From positions 124,001 to 188,000 of the forward strand of contig NZ_MEDS01000008.1 in NCBI RefSeq assembly GCF_001724135.1: DNA of 64,000 bases, given 5' to 3'. The stretch comes from Comamonas sp. SCN 65-56. Its GTDB lineage: Bacteria; Pseudomonadota; Gammaproteobacteria; Burkholderiales; Burkholderiaceae_C. This document shows positions 45,731-53,444 of the stretch, piece after piece. Below the pieces are notes generated by a model. The model did not search any database, was not told the DNA's origin, and was given only the letters and a program-made list of their open reading frames with translations. A program made the position numbers and the translations under genes. How positions within the stretch are numbered: position 1 is the first letter of the stretch; each line of letters starts with the position of its first letter.

Positions 45731-47800
45731 ATGCATGCATTGTTTGAAGACGCTGGCAAGTTCCACGCCGGGCGCATCCTCTCCGAGACCGACAGCTCCG
45801 CGCAGGTGGAGCTCAGCAGCGGCAAGCGCGTCAAGGTCAAGGGCGCGGCCCTGTTGCTGAAGTTCGAGCAGCCCGCGCCCGACGAACTGCTGGCGCAGGC
45901 GCAGCAGCTGGCCACCACGGTGGAGCTGCCGCTGGCCTGGGAGTTTGCGCCTGACGGTGAATTCGGCTTTGCCGAGCTGGCGCACGAGTATTTTTCCGAC
46001 AAGGCACCGGCGCCGGAGCTGGCCGGCATGCTGCTCGCCTTGTTTGAGGCGCCGCATTACTTTCGCCGTGCGGGCAAGGGGCGGTTCAAGAAGGCGCCGC
46101 CCGAAATCCTGCAACAGGCGCTGGCCGCGATCGAGAAGAAAAAGCAGGTCCAGGCCCAGATCGACGCCTGGGCGGGCGAACTCGCTGCCCAGGCATGCCC
46201 GGCGCCCATCCGCGAGCAGCTCTACAAAATTCTCTTCAAGCCGGACAAGAATGCGCCCGAGTACAAGGCGGTGGTGGAGGCCAGCCGCAGCGCGCACAAG
46301 GCGCCGCTGGCGCTGCTGCAGGAGGCAGGGGCGATTGCCTCGGCTTACGACTTTCACTGGCAGCGCTTTCTGTTTGAATGGTTCCCCAAGGGCACGTGCT
46401 TTGCGCCCATGGCCGCACCCGAGCCGCCGCAGGATCTACCGCTGGCGCCCGTCACGGCGTATTCAATCGACGACTCGGAGACCACCGAGATCGACGACGC
46501 GCTCTCGGTGCAGGGCCTGGGCAGCGGGCGCGTCACCGTGGGTATCCATATCGCCGCACCCGGGCTTGCCATCCAGCCGGGCGACGCGCTGGACGCGATC
46601 GCACGCCAGCGCCTGTCCACCGTCTACCTGCCGGGTCACAAGATCACCATGCTGCCGCCCGAGGTGGTGCAGCTCTACACCCTGGACGCCGAACGCGCCA
46701 ACCCTGCAGTCTCGCTGTACGTCACCTGGGACGAGGCGACTCTGGAAGTGCTGGCCAAGGAAACCCGGCTGGAGCGCGTGCAGGTGGCGATCAACTTCCG
46801 CCACGACCAGCTCGACGCCATCGTCACCGAGGACTGGATCACACAGCCGGAAATTTCAATCGAAAACACGCCCCAACCCTTGCTGGACAAGCGCGAAGAG
46901 CTCACTTTTTTATACAAGCTGGCACGCCACCTGAAGGCCGGGCGCGAAGAGGTACGCGGCAAGCCCGAGCACTTCAACCGGCCGGACTACACCTTCCGCC
47001 TCACGGGCGGCGGTGGCGAGGAGCCCGACGGCAGCGAGACGGTAGCCATCACCACCCGCAAGCGCGGCGCGCCGCTGGACCTCATCGTCGCCGAGGCGGC
47101 CATCGTCGCCAACAGCAGCTGGGGCCGCATGCTGGCCGAGCACGGCGTGCCCGGCATCTACCGCAGCCAGGCCAGCCTGGCGCCGGGCGTGAAGGTGCGC
47201 ATGGGCCTGAAGGCGCTGCCGCATGCCGGCATAGGCGTGCCCTGCTACGCCTGGGCCACCTCGCCGCTGCGCCGCTATGTCGACTTGCTCAACCAGTGGC
47301 AGATCATCGCCTGCGTGCGCCACGGCACCACGGCGGCCCTGGCCGCGCCCTTCAAGCCCAAGGACGCCAACCTGTTCGCCATCATCAGCAGTTTTGACGC
47401 CACCTACGGCGCCTACAACGCCTACCAATCCAGCATGGAGCGCTGGTGGACGCTGCGCTACCTCAGGCAGCAAGGCATCACCGAACTCGATTGCGCCGTC
47501 ATCCGCGATGGCATGAACGGCGATTGCCTGGTGCGCGCCGATGCGCTGCCGCTGGTGTTGCCGGTGCTCGGTGCGCAGGGCCTGCCGCGCGGTGCGCGCG
47601 TGCGCGTGCATCTGGGCACGGCGGACGAAATCACGCTGGAGATCAACGGCACGCTGGCCGGGCGCCTGGATGATCCGCTGGACGCGAGCGACGATGCGGT
47701 GATCGACGATGAAGACGCCGAAGCCCCGCAAGCCACGCTGTCGATTGCGGTGGACGTGAACGAAGGCGCGGATGCCGCCGCGGAGGCTCCCGCGCCGTGA
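45731..47800 (+). CDS. RNB-domain exoribonuclease (RNase II/R family)
   Basis: A 689-residue 3'-5' exoribonuclease. The RNB catalytic domain begins near residue 240 with SIDDSETTEIDDALSV, carrying the four metal-binding Asp residues, and continues through GVPGIYRSQ, YAWATSPLRRYVDLLNQWQ. The N-terminal region is not a clear cold-shock domain, so it is a diverged form rather than classical RNase R. A short acidic C-terminus replaces the S1 tail. Residues about 375-394 fall on a degenerate repeat copy. It overlaps the tonB-like gene by four bases. Confidence 0.9.
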   Translation: MHALFEDAGKFHAGRILSETDSSAQVELSSGKRVKVKGAALLLKFEQPAPDELLAQAQQLATTVELPLAWEFAPDGEFGFAELAHEYFSDKAPAPELAGMLLALFEAPHYFRRAGKGRFKKAPPEILQQALAAIEKKKQVQAQIDAWAGELAAQACPAPIREQLYKILFKPDKNAPEYKAVVEASRSAHKAPLALLQEAGAIASAYDFHWQRFLFEWFPKGTCFAPMAAPEPPQDLPLAPVTAYSIDDSETTEIDDALSVQGLGSGRVTVGIHIAAPGLAIQPGDALDAIARQRLSTVYLPGHKITMLPPEVVQLYTLDAERANPAVSLYVTWDEATLEVLAKETRLERVQVAINFRHDQLDAIVTEDWITQPEISIENTPQPLLDKREELTFLYKLARHLKAGREEVRGKPEHFNRPDYTFRLTGGGGEEPDGSETVAITTRKRGAPLDLIVAEAAIVANSSWGRMLAEHGVPGIYRSQASLAPGVKVRMGLKALPHAGIGVPCYAWATSPLRRYVDLLNQWQIIACVRHGTTAALAAPFKPKDANLFAIISSFDATYGAYNAYQSSMERWWTLRYLRQQGITELDCAVIRDGMNGDCLVRADALPLVLPVLGAQGLPRGARVRVHLGTADEITLEINGTLAGRLDDPLDASDDAVIDDEDAEAPQATLSIAVDVNEGADAAAEAPAP
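46855..46911 (-). repeat. Dispersed palindromic repeat inside the RNB gene, degenerate copy 7
   Basis: Reading the minus strand, AAAAAAGTGAGCTCTTCGCG, CTTGTCCAGCAA, and a GTGTTTTCG flank follow the family pattern, but the right stem arm is lost. It is translated within a variable linker of the exonuclease. This is the least certain listed copy. Confidence 0.35.
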
Positions 47801-48666
47801 ACTGGCAGCAGCCTCTGCGCCAGCTCGGCACGCTGCAGATCGCGCTGGGCATCTCGATTGCAGTGCATGCGGCACTGCTGACGGTGCGCTTCGTCGCGCC
47901 GGCGGCGTTTGACCGCATCTTTGAAGACACGCCGCTGGAGGTGATCCTCGTCAACGCCAAGGGCAAGGAGGCGCCGGAAAAAGCGCAGGCCGTGGCGCAG
48001 ACCGCTCTGGCCGGCGGCGGCGATGCTGACAAGGGCCGCGCCACCAGCCCGCTGCCCTACTCGGCATTGACCGCCGTGGGCGACGACAGCGAAGACGCCC
48101 GCAAGCAGATGGACCAGATGCTGCAGCAGCAGAACCAGCTGCTGACGCAGGTGCGGCGCCAGCTGGCCATGCTGCCCGAGCCCGATCCGCACCAGGCCAA
48201 CCCAAGCCCCGAAGGCCGCGCGCAGGAAGAAAAGCGCCGCCAGCTGATCCGCCTGCTGGCCGAAATTGAAAAGCGCGTGAACGAGGAAAACGCCCGCCCG
48301 AGGAAGCGCTACATCAGCCCCGCCACGCGCGAGGCGGTGTATGCGCTGTACTACGACCAGCTGCGGCGCAAGGTGGAAGACAAGGGCACGCGCAACTTCC
48401 CCGAAGCCGGTGGCAAAAAGCTCTATGGCAACCTGGTGATGATTCTCACGGTGAACTTTGACGGCAGCGTGCTTTCGACGGAAATCGTGCAAGGCTCGGG
48501 CAACAAGCTGCTGGACAGCCGCGCCGAAGCCATCGCGCGCGCCGCCGGTCCGTTTGGCCCGTTCAACGCCGAGATGCGCGCCAAGACCGATCAGCTCGCC
48601 GTCGTCGCGCGCTTCAAGTTCACGCGTGAACAGGTCCTGCAAACCAAAGTCATGGAGCCGCAATGA
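47797..48666 (+). CDS. TonB-like C-terminal domain protein
   Basis: A 289-residue protein with one N-terminal membrane segment (LGISIAVHAALLTVRFVA), a periplasmic spacer with a coiled-coil (QMDQMLQQQNQLLTQVRRQL and RRQLIRLLAEIEKRVNEE), and a C-terminal TonB fold (KLYGNLVMILTVNFDGSVLSTEIVQGSGNKLLDSRAEAIARAAGPF). The start is a GTG overlapping the previous stop. It may energise an outer-membrane receptor, but no ExbB/ExbD genes are nearby and the Pro-rich spacer is missing. Confidence 0.85.
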   Translation: MNWQQPLRQLGTLQIALGISIAVHAALLTVRFVAPAAFDRIFEDTPLEVILVNAKGKEAPEKAQAVAQTALAGGGDADKGRATSPLPYSALTAVGDDSEDARKQMDQMLQQQNQLLTQVRRQLAMLPEPDPHQANPSPEGRAQEEKRRQLIRLLAEIEKRVNEENARPRKRYISPATREAVYALYYDQLRRKVEDKGTRNFPEAGGKKLYGNLVMILTVNFDGSVLSTEIVQGSGNKLLDSRAEAIARAAGPFGPFNAEMRAKTDQLAVVARFKFTREQVLQTKVMEPQ

Positions 48667-49502
48667 CAGGCACCGACCGCTACTGCGTGATGGGCCACCC
48701 GATCGCCCACAGCCGCTCGCCCTGGATCCATGCGCGCTTTGCCGCGCTCACGGGCGAGCTGCTTGGCTACGACGCGCAGCTCGTGGCGCTCGATGGTTTC
48801 GCCGCTGCCGTGCGCCAGTTTGCCAACGCCGGCGGGCGCGGCTGCAACATCACCATCCCCTTCAAGCATGAGGCCGCGCAGCTGGCCGATACGCGCAGCG
48901 AACGCGTGGCGCAGGCGGGCGCCGCCAACACCCTGGTGCTTGCCGGTGGGCGCATCCATGCCGACAACACCGACGGCCTGGGCCTGGTGGCCGACATCGA
49001 GCAGGGCGCAGGCGTGCCGCTGGCCGGGCGCGACGTGCTGCTGATCGGCGCGGGCGGCGCAGCCGCCGGGGCGCTGGCGCCGCTGCTGGCGCGCGCTCCC
49101 CGACGCCTGGCGGTGTGCAATCGCACCCAGGCGCGCGCCGAGGCGCTGGTGGCACGCCACCTCGACCTTGCAAAGCTATCAAATACAGAGCTATTTGCGC
49201 TTGATCAGAAAGCGCCAGAGGCCGATTTCGATGTAATCATCAACGCCACCAGCAGCAGCCTTGCCGGTGGCGGCATCCCAGTGCCTGCATCGGTGCTGCG
49301 CCCCGGCAGCCTGGCCTGCGACATGATGTACGGCGCCGCTGCCCAAGGCTTTCTGGACTGGGCCACGCAGCATGGCGCGCGCGCCCGCGATGGCCTGGGC
49401 ATGCTGGTGCAGCAGGCGGCCGAATCCTTTCTGCTATGGCGCGGCGTGCGCCCGCCCGCAGGCCAGGTGCTCGGCGAGCTGCGCGCGTTGCTGGCCTCAT
49501 GA
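48663..49502 (+). CDS. aroE: Shikimate dehydrogenase AroE
   Basis: A 279-residue NADPH enzyme converting 3-dehydroshikimate to shikimate. Substrate residues are in HSRSP, catalytic Lys68 in NITIPFKHEA, and Asp104 in ADNTDGLG. The cofactor loop is GAGGAA (129-134) with NRT at 153-155. Residues 173-190 are read from a dispersed repeat and end exactly where the conserved FDVIINATSSS begins. It overlaps tonB and mtgA by four bases each. Together with DAHP synthase, it gives the window two shikimate pathway genes. Confidence 0.95.
   Translation: MTGTDRYCVMGHPIAHSRSPWIHARFAALTGELLGYDAQLVALDGFAAAVRQFANAGGRGCNITIPFKHEAAQLADTRSERVAQAGAANTLVLAGGRIHADNTDGLGLVADIEQGAGVPLAGRDVLLIGAGGAAAGALAPLLARAPRRLAVCNRTQARAEALVARHLDLAKLSNTELFALDQKAPEADFDVIINATSSSLAGGGIPVPASVLRPGSLACDMMYGAAAQGFLDWATQHGARARDGLGMLVQQAAESFLLWRGVRPPAGQVLGELRALLAS
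49179..49231 (+). repeat. Dispersed palindromic repeat inside aroE, copy 8
   Basis: Stem GCGCTT (49197-49202) with AAGCGC (49210-49215) around a seven-base loop, flanked by AGAGCTATTT and CAGAGGCCGATTT, close to copy 1. It encodes AroE residues 173-190 (SNTELFALDQKAPEADFD), a variable linker before the conserved beta strand. Confidence 0.8.
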
Positions 49503-50233
49503 AAGGCCTTCTGCGCTGGCTGGCGCTGGTGCTGCTGGCCTTTGTGGCGCTGCAGCTGTTTTTCGTAATGCGCATCGCGCTCATGGCGCGCCTGGACCCG
49601 GCATCGACCAGCTTTGAGCGCAGCGCGCTTTGGCAGCAGTGGCGCTCCCCCGAAGCGCTGCACTGGCAGCAGCAATGGGTGCCCTACGCGCGGATTTCCA
49701 CCCAGCTCAAGCGCGCCGTCATCGCCTCCGAGGACGATGGCTTTACCCAGCACGACGGCGTCGAATGGACGGCGATCGAAAAGGCCTGGGAACGCAATGC
49801 CGCCGCACGCGAGCAAGCCGCGCAGGCACAGCAGCGCCCGGGCCGCCGGCGCGTGCGCGCGCTGCGGCTGCACGGCGGTTCCACCATCACCCAGCAGCTG
49901 GCCAAGAACCTGCTGCTGTCGGGCGAGCGCACGCTGCTGCGCAAGGGCCAGGAGCTGCTGCTGGCCTACACTCTGGAGGCTTTCCTCAGCAAGCAGCGCA
50001 TCCTCGAGCTCTACCTGAATCACGTCGAATGGGGCAACGGCATCTGGGGCGCCGAAGCCGCAGCGCAGCACTACTACCGCAAGCACGCCAGCCAACTCAG
50101 CGCCGCCGAAGCCGCGCGCCTGGCCGTTATGCTGCCCGCGCCGCGCCGGTTCGAGAAAACGCCCCAATCGGCCTACCTTGCCGGGCGCACACGCACCATC
50201 CTGGCGCGCATGCCGGCGGCGCAATTGCCGTAA
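49499..50233 (+). CDS. mtgA: Monofunctional biosynthetic peptidoglycan transglycosylase MtgA
   Basis: A 244-residue GT51 enzyme with one N-terminal membrane anchor (LLRWLALVLLAFVALQLFFVM). The catalytic Glu is in RAVIASEDDGFTQHDGVEW, with GGSTITQQLAKNLLLSGERTLLRKGQELLLAYTLE and LNHVEWGNGIWGAEAAAQHYY following. It polymerises glycan strands from lipid II. The ATG overlaps the aroE stop, the conserved aroE-mtgA arrangement of betaproteobacteria. A basic, Arg-rich insert (AQQRPGRRRVRALRLHGG) precedes the conserved QQLAKN block. Confidence 0.94.
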   Translation: MKGLLRWLALVLLAFVALQLFFVMRIALMARLDPASTSFERSALWQQWRSPEALHWQQQWVPYARISTQLKRAVIASEDDGFTQHDGVEWTAIEKAWERNAAAREQAAQAQQRPGRRRVRALRLHGGSTITQQLAKNLLLSGERTLLRKGQELLLAYTLEAFLSKQRILELYLNHVEWGNGIWGAEAAAQHYYRKHASQLSAAEAARLAVMLPAPRRFEKTPQSAYLAGRTRTILARMPAAQLP

Positions 50234-50259
50234 GCTTGTGCACGCCATCCCGCATGTCA

Positions 50260-50313
50260 CCCTCGCCCCTTTGGGGCTGAGGGCTGCGGCTCTCGTTGCG
50301 CATGTGCGCAACG
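50260..50313. repeat. Two palindromes downstream of mtgA
   Basis: Hairpin CCCTC-g-CCCC/GGGG-ct-GAGGG (50260-50283) and palindrome CGTTGCGCA/TGCGCAACG (50294-50302 with 50305-50313). A looser match GCTGCGGCTCT/AGAGCGCAGCG links their flanks. Neither is followed by a U-tract. They fill the 204-bp gap before ruvC together with repeat copy 9. Confidence 0.55.
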
Positions 50314-50382
50314 GGACAGCCCGAAGAGCGCAGCGTCCCGCTGCTGCCCCCGGGAGGAGTGAAGGGCTTGCGCAAACCGTGC

Positions 50383-50434
50383 ATATTCGGCCCAATCGAC
50401 AGTCCATCAAGCGCCAGCCGCTCTCATTTCAAAA
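50383..50434 (-). repeat. Dispersed palindromic repeat upstream of ruvC, copy 9
   Basis: The half AAGCGCCAGCCGCT with an A/T-rich end (TCATTTCAAAAG) is well kept; the other half keeps ATTCGGCC but the stem arm is mutated (ATCGACAG). It runs to within four bases of the ruvC ATG, which has no visible Shine-Dalgarno. Confidence 0.55.
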
Positions 50435-50437
50435 GCA

Positions 50438-51001
50438 ATGAAAATCCTCGGCATTGACCCCGGCCTGCAAACCACCGGCTTCGGCGTGATCGAAGCCCAC
50501 GGCGCGCGCCTGGCCTATGTCGCCAGCGGCACCATACGCACCACGCGCCGCGGCGGCTCGGATCTGGCACTGGGTGATCTGCCCGGGCGGCTCAAGCTGC
50601 TGTTTGACGGCATCAGCGAGGTGGCCGAGCGCTACGCGCCCGACTGCGCGGCGGTGGAGATCGTCTTCGTCAACGTCAACCCGCAGTCCACGCTGCTGCT
50701 GGGTCAGGCGCGCGGCGCGGCGCTCACCGCGCTGGTGCACGCCAGCCTGCCGGTGGCCGAGTACACCGCATTACAGATGAAGAAAGCCGTCGTCGGCCAC
50801 GGGCGCGCGGCCAAATCGCAGGTGCAGGAGATGGTGCGTCGGCTCCTCAACCTGCCCGGTCTGCCCGGTACCGACGCGGCCGACGCGCTGGGCCTGGCGA
50901 TCACGCACGCGCATGCGGGCGCCGCGATGGCCCGCGTGGGCGAGGTGGCCACGCTGCACCGGCGCCAGCACGCGATGTACAAGGGCGGGCGCAGTTACTG
51001 A
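50438..51001 (+). CDS. ruvC: Holliday junction endonuclease RuvC
   Basis: A 187-residue resolvase. Catalytic acidic residues are Asp7 ([16 protein letters not shown]), the Glu in [22 protein letters not shown], and the Asp pair in [16 protein letters not shown]. It cuts four-way junctions with RuvAB, which are not in the window. The C-terminus overlaps the convergent DsbA-like gene by seven bases. Confidence 0.96.
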   Translation: MKILGIDPGLQTTGFGVIEAHGARLAYVASGTIRTTRRGGSDLALGDLPGRLKLLFDGISEVAERYAPDCAAVEIVFVNVNPQSTLLLGQARGAALTALVHASLPVAEYTALQMKKAVVGHGRAAKSQVQEMVRRLLNLPGLPGTDAADALGLAITHAHAGAAMARVGEVATLHRRQHAMYKGGRSY

Positions 51002-51663
51002 GCTTGCGCCGCAACCTGGCGCAAGGCCTGCTCGAAGACTTCCACCGGCTGCCCGCCCGAGATCAGGTGACGGTCGTTGAGGATGATGGACGGCACCGAG
51101 CGGATACCCAGGCGCTGGTAATGCGCCTCCTCGGCGCGCACGGCATCGGCGTATTCATCACTCGCCAGAATGGCTGCCGCACGCGCTTGATCCAGCCCCA
51201 AGCGAGCGACGATGGCCAGCAGCACGGCGTGATCGGACGGATTCCTGCCCTCGGTGAAATACGCCGCCAGCAGCGCATGCTTGAGCGCGCGCTGCTGCCC
51301 ATCCTGACCCTCTTCGCCCAGCCAGTGCAGCAGGCGGTGCGCGTCGAACGTGTTCCAGGTGCGCGAGCGCTGATCCAGGTGAAAGGTGAAGCCCACCTCG
51401 GCGCCGCGCGCGGTGATGAGCTCGCGCATCTGAGCCTGCTGCCCGGGCGTGGAGCCGTATTTTTCATGCAGGTGCTCGGCCATGTCCTGCCCCTCGGGCG
51501 CCATGCCGGGGTTGAGCTCGAAGGGCCGAAAGTGCCATTCCAGCACCACCTCATCCTTGAGCGCCTCGGCCGCGCGTTCAAGTGCGTGCAGGCCCACGGC
51601 GCACCAGGGGCAGACCACGTCGGAGACGAAATCGATTTTCAGGGTGACGGGCGTGGCGGGCAT
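50995..51663 (-). CDS. DsbA-family oxidoreductase, FrnE-like
   Basis: A 222-residue thioredoxin-fold protein with active site CPWC in [18 protein letters not shown] near residue 18. No signal peptide, so cytoplasmic. The helical insertion and the C-terminal [25 protein letters not shown] (cis-Pro loop) are typical of FrnE/2-hydroxychromene-2-carboxylate isomerase relatives. Likely a disulfide isomerase or redox protein; substrate unknown. Confidence 0.87.
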   Translation of the reverse strand: MPATPVTLKIDFVSDVVCPWCAVGLHALERAAEALKDEVVLEWHFRPFELNPGMAPEGQDMAEHLHEKYGSTPGQQAQMRELITARGAEVGFTFHLDQRSRTWNTFDAHRLLHWLGEEGQDGQQRALKHALLAAYFTEGRNPSDHAVLLAIVARLGLDQARAAAILASDEYADAVRAEEAHYQRLGIRSVPSIILNDRHLISGGQPVEVFEQALRQVAAQAQ

Positions 51664-51794
51664 GGTTTCCTTTCAAGCAATGCAAAGCGTGCACAGATAC
51701 GATGACCACAGGCCACCAGAGTTCGCGGATGAAATAGCTCATCCGCCTCGAACTCACCATCGACCTGCGGCAACGCCAGCTTGACCTTGCCCAT

Positions 51795-53306
51795 CTACCC
51801 TATCCGTGCCCGCAACTCCGTCTTGAGCACTTTGCCGTAGGCATTCTTGGGCAGCGCAGGCAGCCAGCGGTAGTGCTTCGGCCGCTTGAACCGCGCGATG
51901 TGCGCGAGGCACAGCGCGTCCAGCTCGGCATCGGGCACGGGCTCGCCGTCGGCGACGAGGAAGGCAACGACGATCTCGCCCCAGTCCGCATCGCGCTCGC
52001 CGACCACCGCGACCTCGCTCACGCGCGGGTGCAGCAGCAAGATTTCTTCCACCTCGCGCGGGTAGATGTTGGAGCCGCCGGAGATGATCATGTCCTTGCT
52101 GCGGTCGCGCAGCGTGAGGAAACCCTGGGCATCCAAGCTGCCGATGTCGCCCGTGTGCAGCCAGCCGCCGCGCAGCGTCTGCTTCGTGGCCCCGGGGTTG
52201 TTCCAGTAGCCGGCCATCACCGTCTCGCCGCGCACCAGCACCTCGCCGAGCTCGCCCGTGGGCAGGTCGCGGTCTTCACTGTTCGCCACGCGCACCTGCA
52301 CGCAGGCATGCGCGACGCCGACCGAGGCGATGCGCTCAGCCCAGCGCGGGTGATTGGTGGCGGCCAGGTGCTCGCGCGAGAGTGCGGTGATGGTCATCGG
52401 GCTCTCGCCCTGGCCATAAATCTGAACGAATTTCTGGCCCATCACAGCCAGCGCCTGGCGCAGGTCTTCGACATACATCGGCCCGCCACCATAGACGATG
52501 GTCTTGAAGCCCTCACCCCCTTGTCCGGTCTGCTTCAGGTGCGCCACCAGCCGGTGCACCATGGTCGGCGCGGCGAACATCGAAAGATGACCTACCTCTT
52601 TCGCCAAACTGGCCAGTTCCGCCGGATCAAACCCGCCGGACTCAGGCACCACGTGGCGCGCGCCGCGCAGGATGTGCGCGTAGTTGTACAGCCCCGCGCC
52701 GTGCGACATCGGCGCGGCGTAGACCATCGCATCGTTTGCCGCGACATCATCCACGTCGGTGAAATAGGCCATGGTCATCGCCAGCAGGTTGCGCTGGGTC
52801 AGCATCACGCCCTTGGGCCGCCCGGTGGTGCCCGAGGTGTAGAACAGCCAGGCCACGTCCTCGGGCGCACTGTCGTGCAGCGCCATGGCCGCGCCGCTGG
52901 CCGCGCGCTCCCATTCGGGGCTGGCCAGAACCCGCAGGCAATCGGGCGCGGTGCCCGCCTCAAGCGCCGCTTCGCGCAGCTCGGGCGAGGCGAGAACCAC
53001 GCGCGCGCCGCTGTCTTGCAGCACGTAGGCCAGCTCCTTGGCGTGCAGCTTGTAGTTGACCGGCACCGTCACCGCGCCGCACCAGTGGATCGCCTGCTGC
53101 GCTTCCAGATACGCGGGCGCGTTGGCGCTGTAGATCGCCACGCGCTCGCCCGGCGCGACCGCGCATGCATCGCGCAGGTGGGCGGCGAGCGCGGCCACCC
53201 GCGCGCCCAGTTCGCCATAGGTGTGGCGCACGCGCGCGCCGTGCAGCAGCGCCGGGCGTTCGGGGTAGAGCTTGGCGGCACGTTCAAGCAGGCTGGCAAT
53301 GTTCAT
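51795..53306 (-). CDS. AMP-dependent acyl-CoA synthetase/ligase
   Basis: A 503-residue ANL-superfamily enzyme that activates a carboxylic acid as acyl-AMP and transfers it to CoA. The P-loop is YTSGTTGRPKG (about 150-160), A5 IYGQGESP, A7 WLHTGDIG, hinge DRSKDMIISGG, and the catalytic Lys in PKNAYGKVLKTEL. The chain length specificity cannot be told; GESPMTIT suggests medium or aromatic acids, but weakly. It stands alone, 138 bp after pbpC, with a REP-type palindrome between. Confidence 0.9.
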   Translation of the reverse strand: MNIASLLERAAKLYPERPALLHGARVRHTYGELGARVAALAAHLRDACAVAPGERVAIYSANAPAYLEAQQAIHWCGAVTVPVNYKLHAKELAYVLQDSGARVVLASPELREAALEAGTAPDCLRVLASPEWERAASGAAMALHDSAPEDVAWLFYTSGTTGRPKGVMLTQRNLLAMTMAYFTDVDDVAANDAMVYAAPMSHGAGLYNYAHILRGARHVVPESGGFDPAELASLAKEVGHLSMFAAPTMVHRLVAHLKQTGQGGEGFKTIVYGGGPMYVEDLRQALAVMGQKFVQIYGQGESPMTITALSREHLAATNHPRWAERIASVGVAHACVQVRVANSEDRDLPTGELGEVLVRGETVMAGYWNNPGATKQTLRGGWLHTGDIGSLDAQGFLTLRDRSKDMIISGGSNIYPREVEEILLLHPRVSEVAVVGERDADWGEIVVAFLVADGEPVPDAELDALCLAHIARFKRPKHYRWLPALPKNAYGKVLKTELRARIG

Positions 53307-53401
53307 GGCGTGTGATTCCCGAATGGCTCGCGGATCACGTCACTATAGGAGCGTGCCGCACGATCTGCTGCACACGGCAAACCGCAGCCCGGTTTCATTG
53401 G

Positions 53402-53427
53402 GTGGGAGGGGCTTGAGCCGCTCCCAC
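53402..53427. repeat. REP-type palindrome
   Basis: GTGGGAG (53402-53408) and CTCCCAC (53421-53427) enclose GGC-TTGA-GCC, a form common among repetitive extragenic palindromes of pseudomonads and relatives. It lies between pbpC and the acyl-CoA synthetase gene. Only one copy was seen. Confidence 0.6.
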
Positions 53428-53444
53428 AGTCCATGCAGGATTCC

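Noticed and set aside
51664-51794. A short minus-strand frame starting MGKVKLALPQVDGEFE
   Set aside because: It runs into the DsbA-like gene in a different frame and resembles no family I know; at most a gene remnant.
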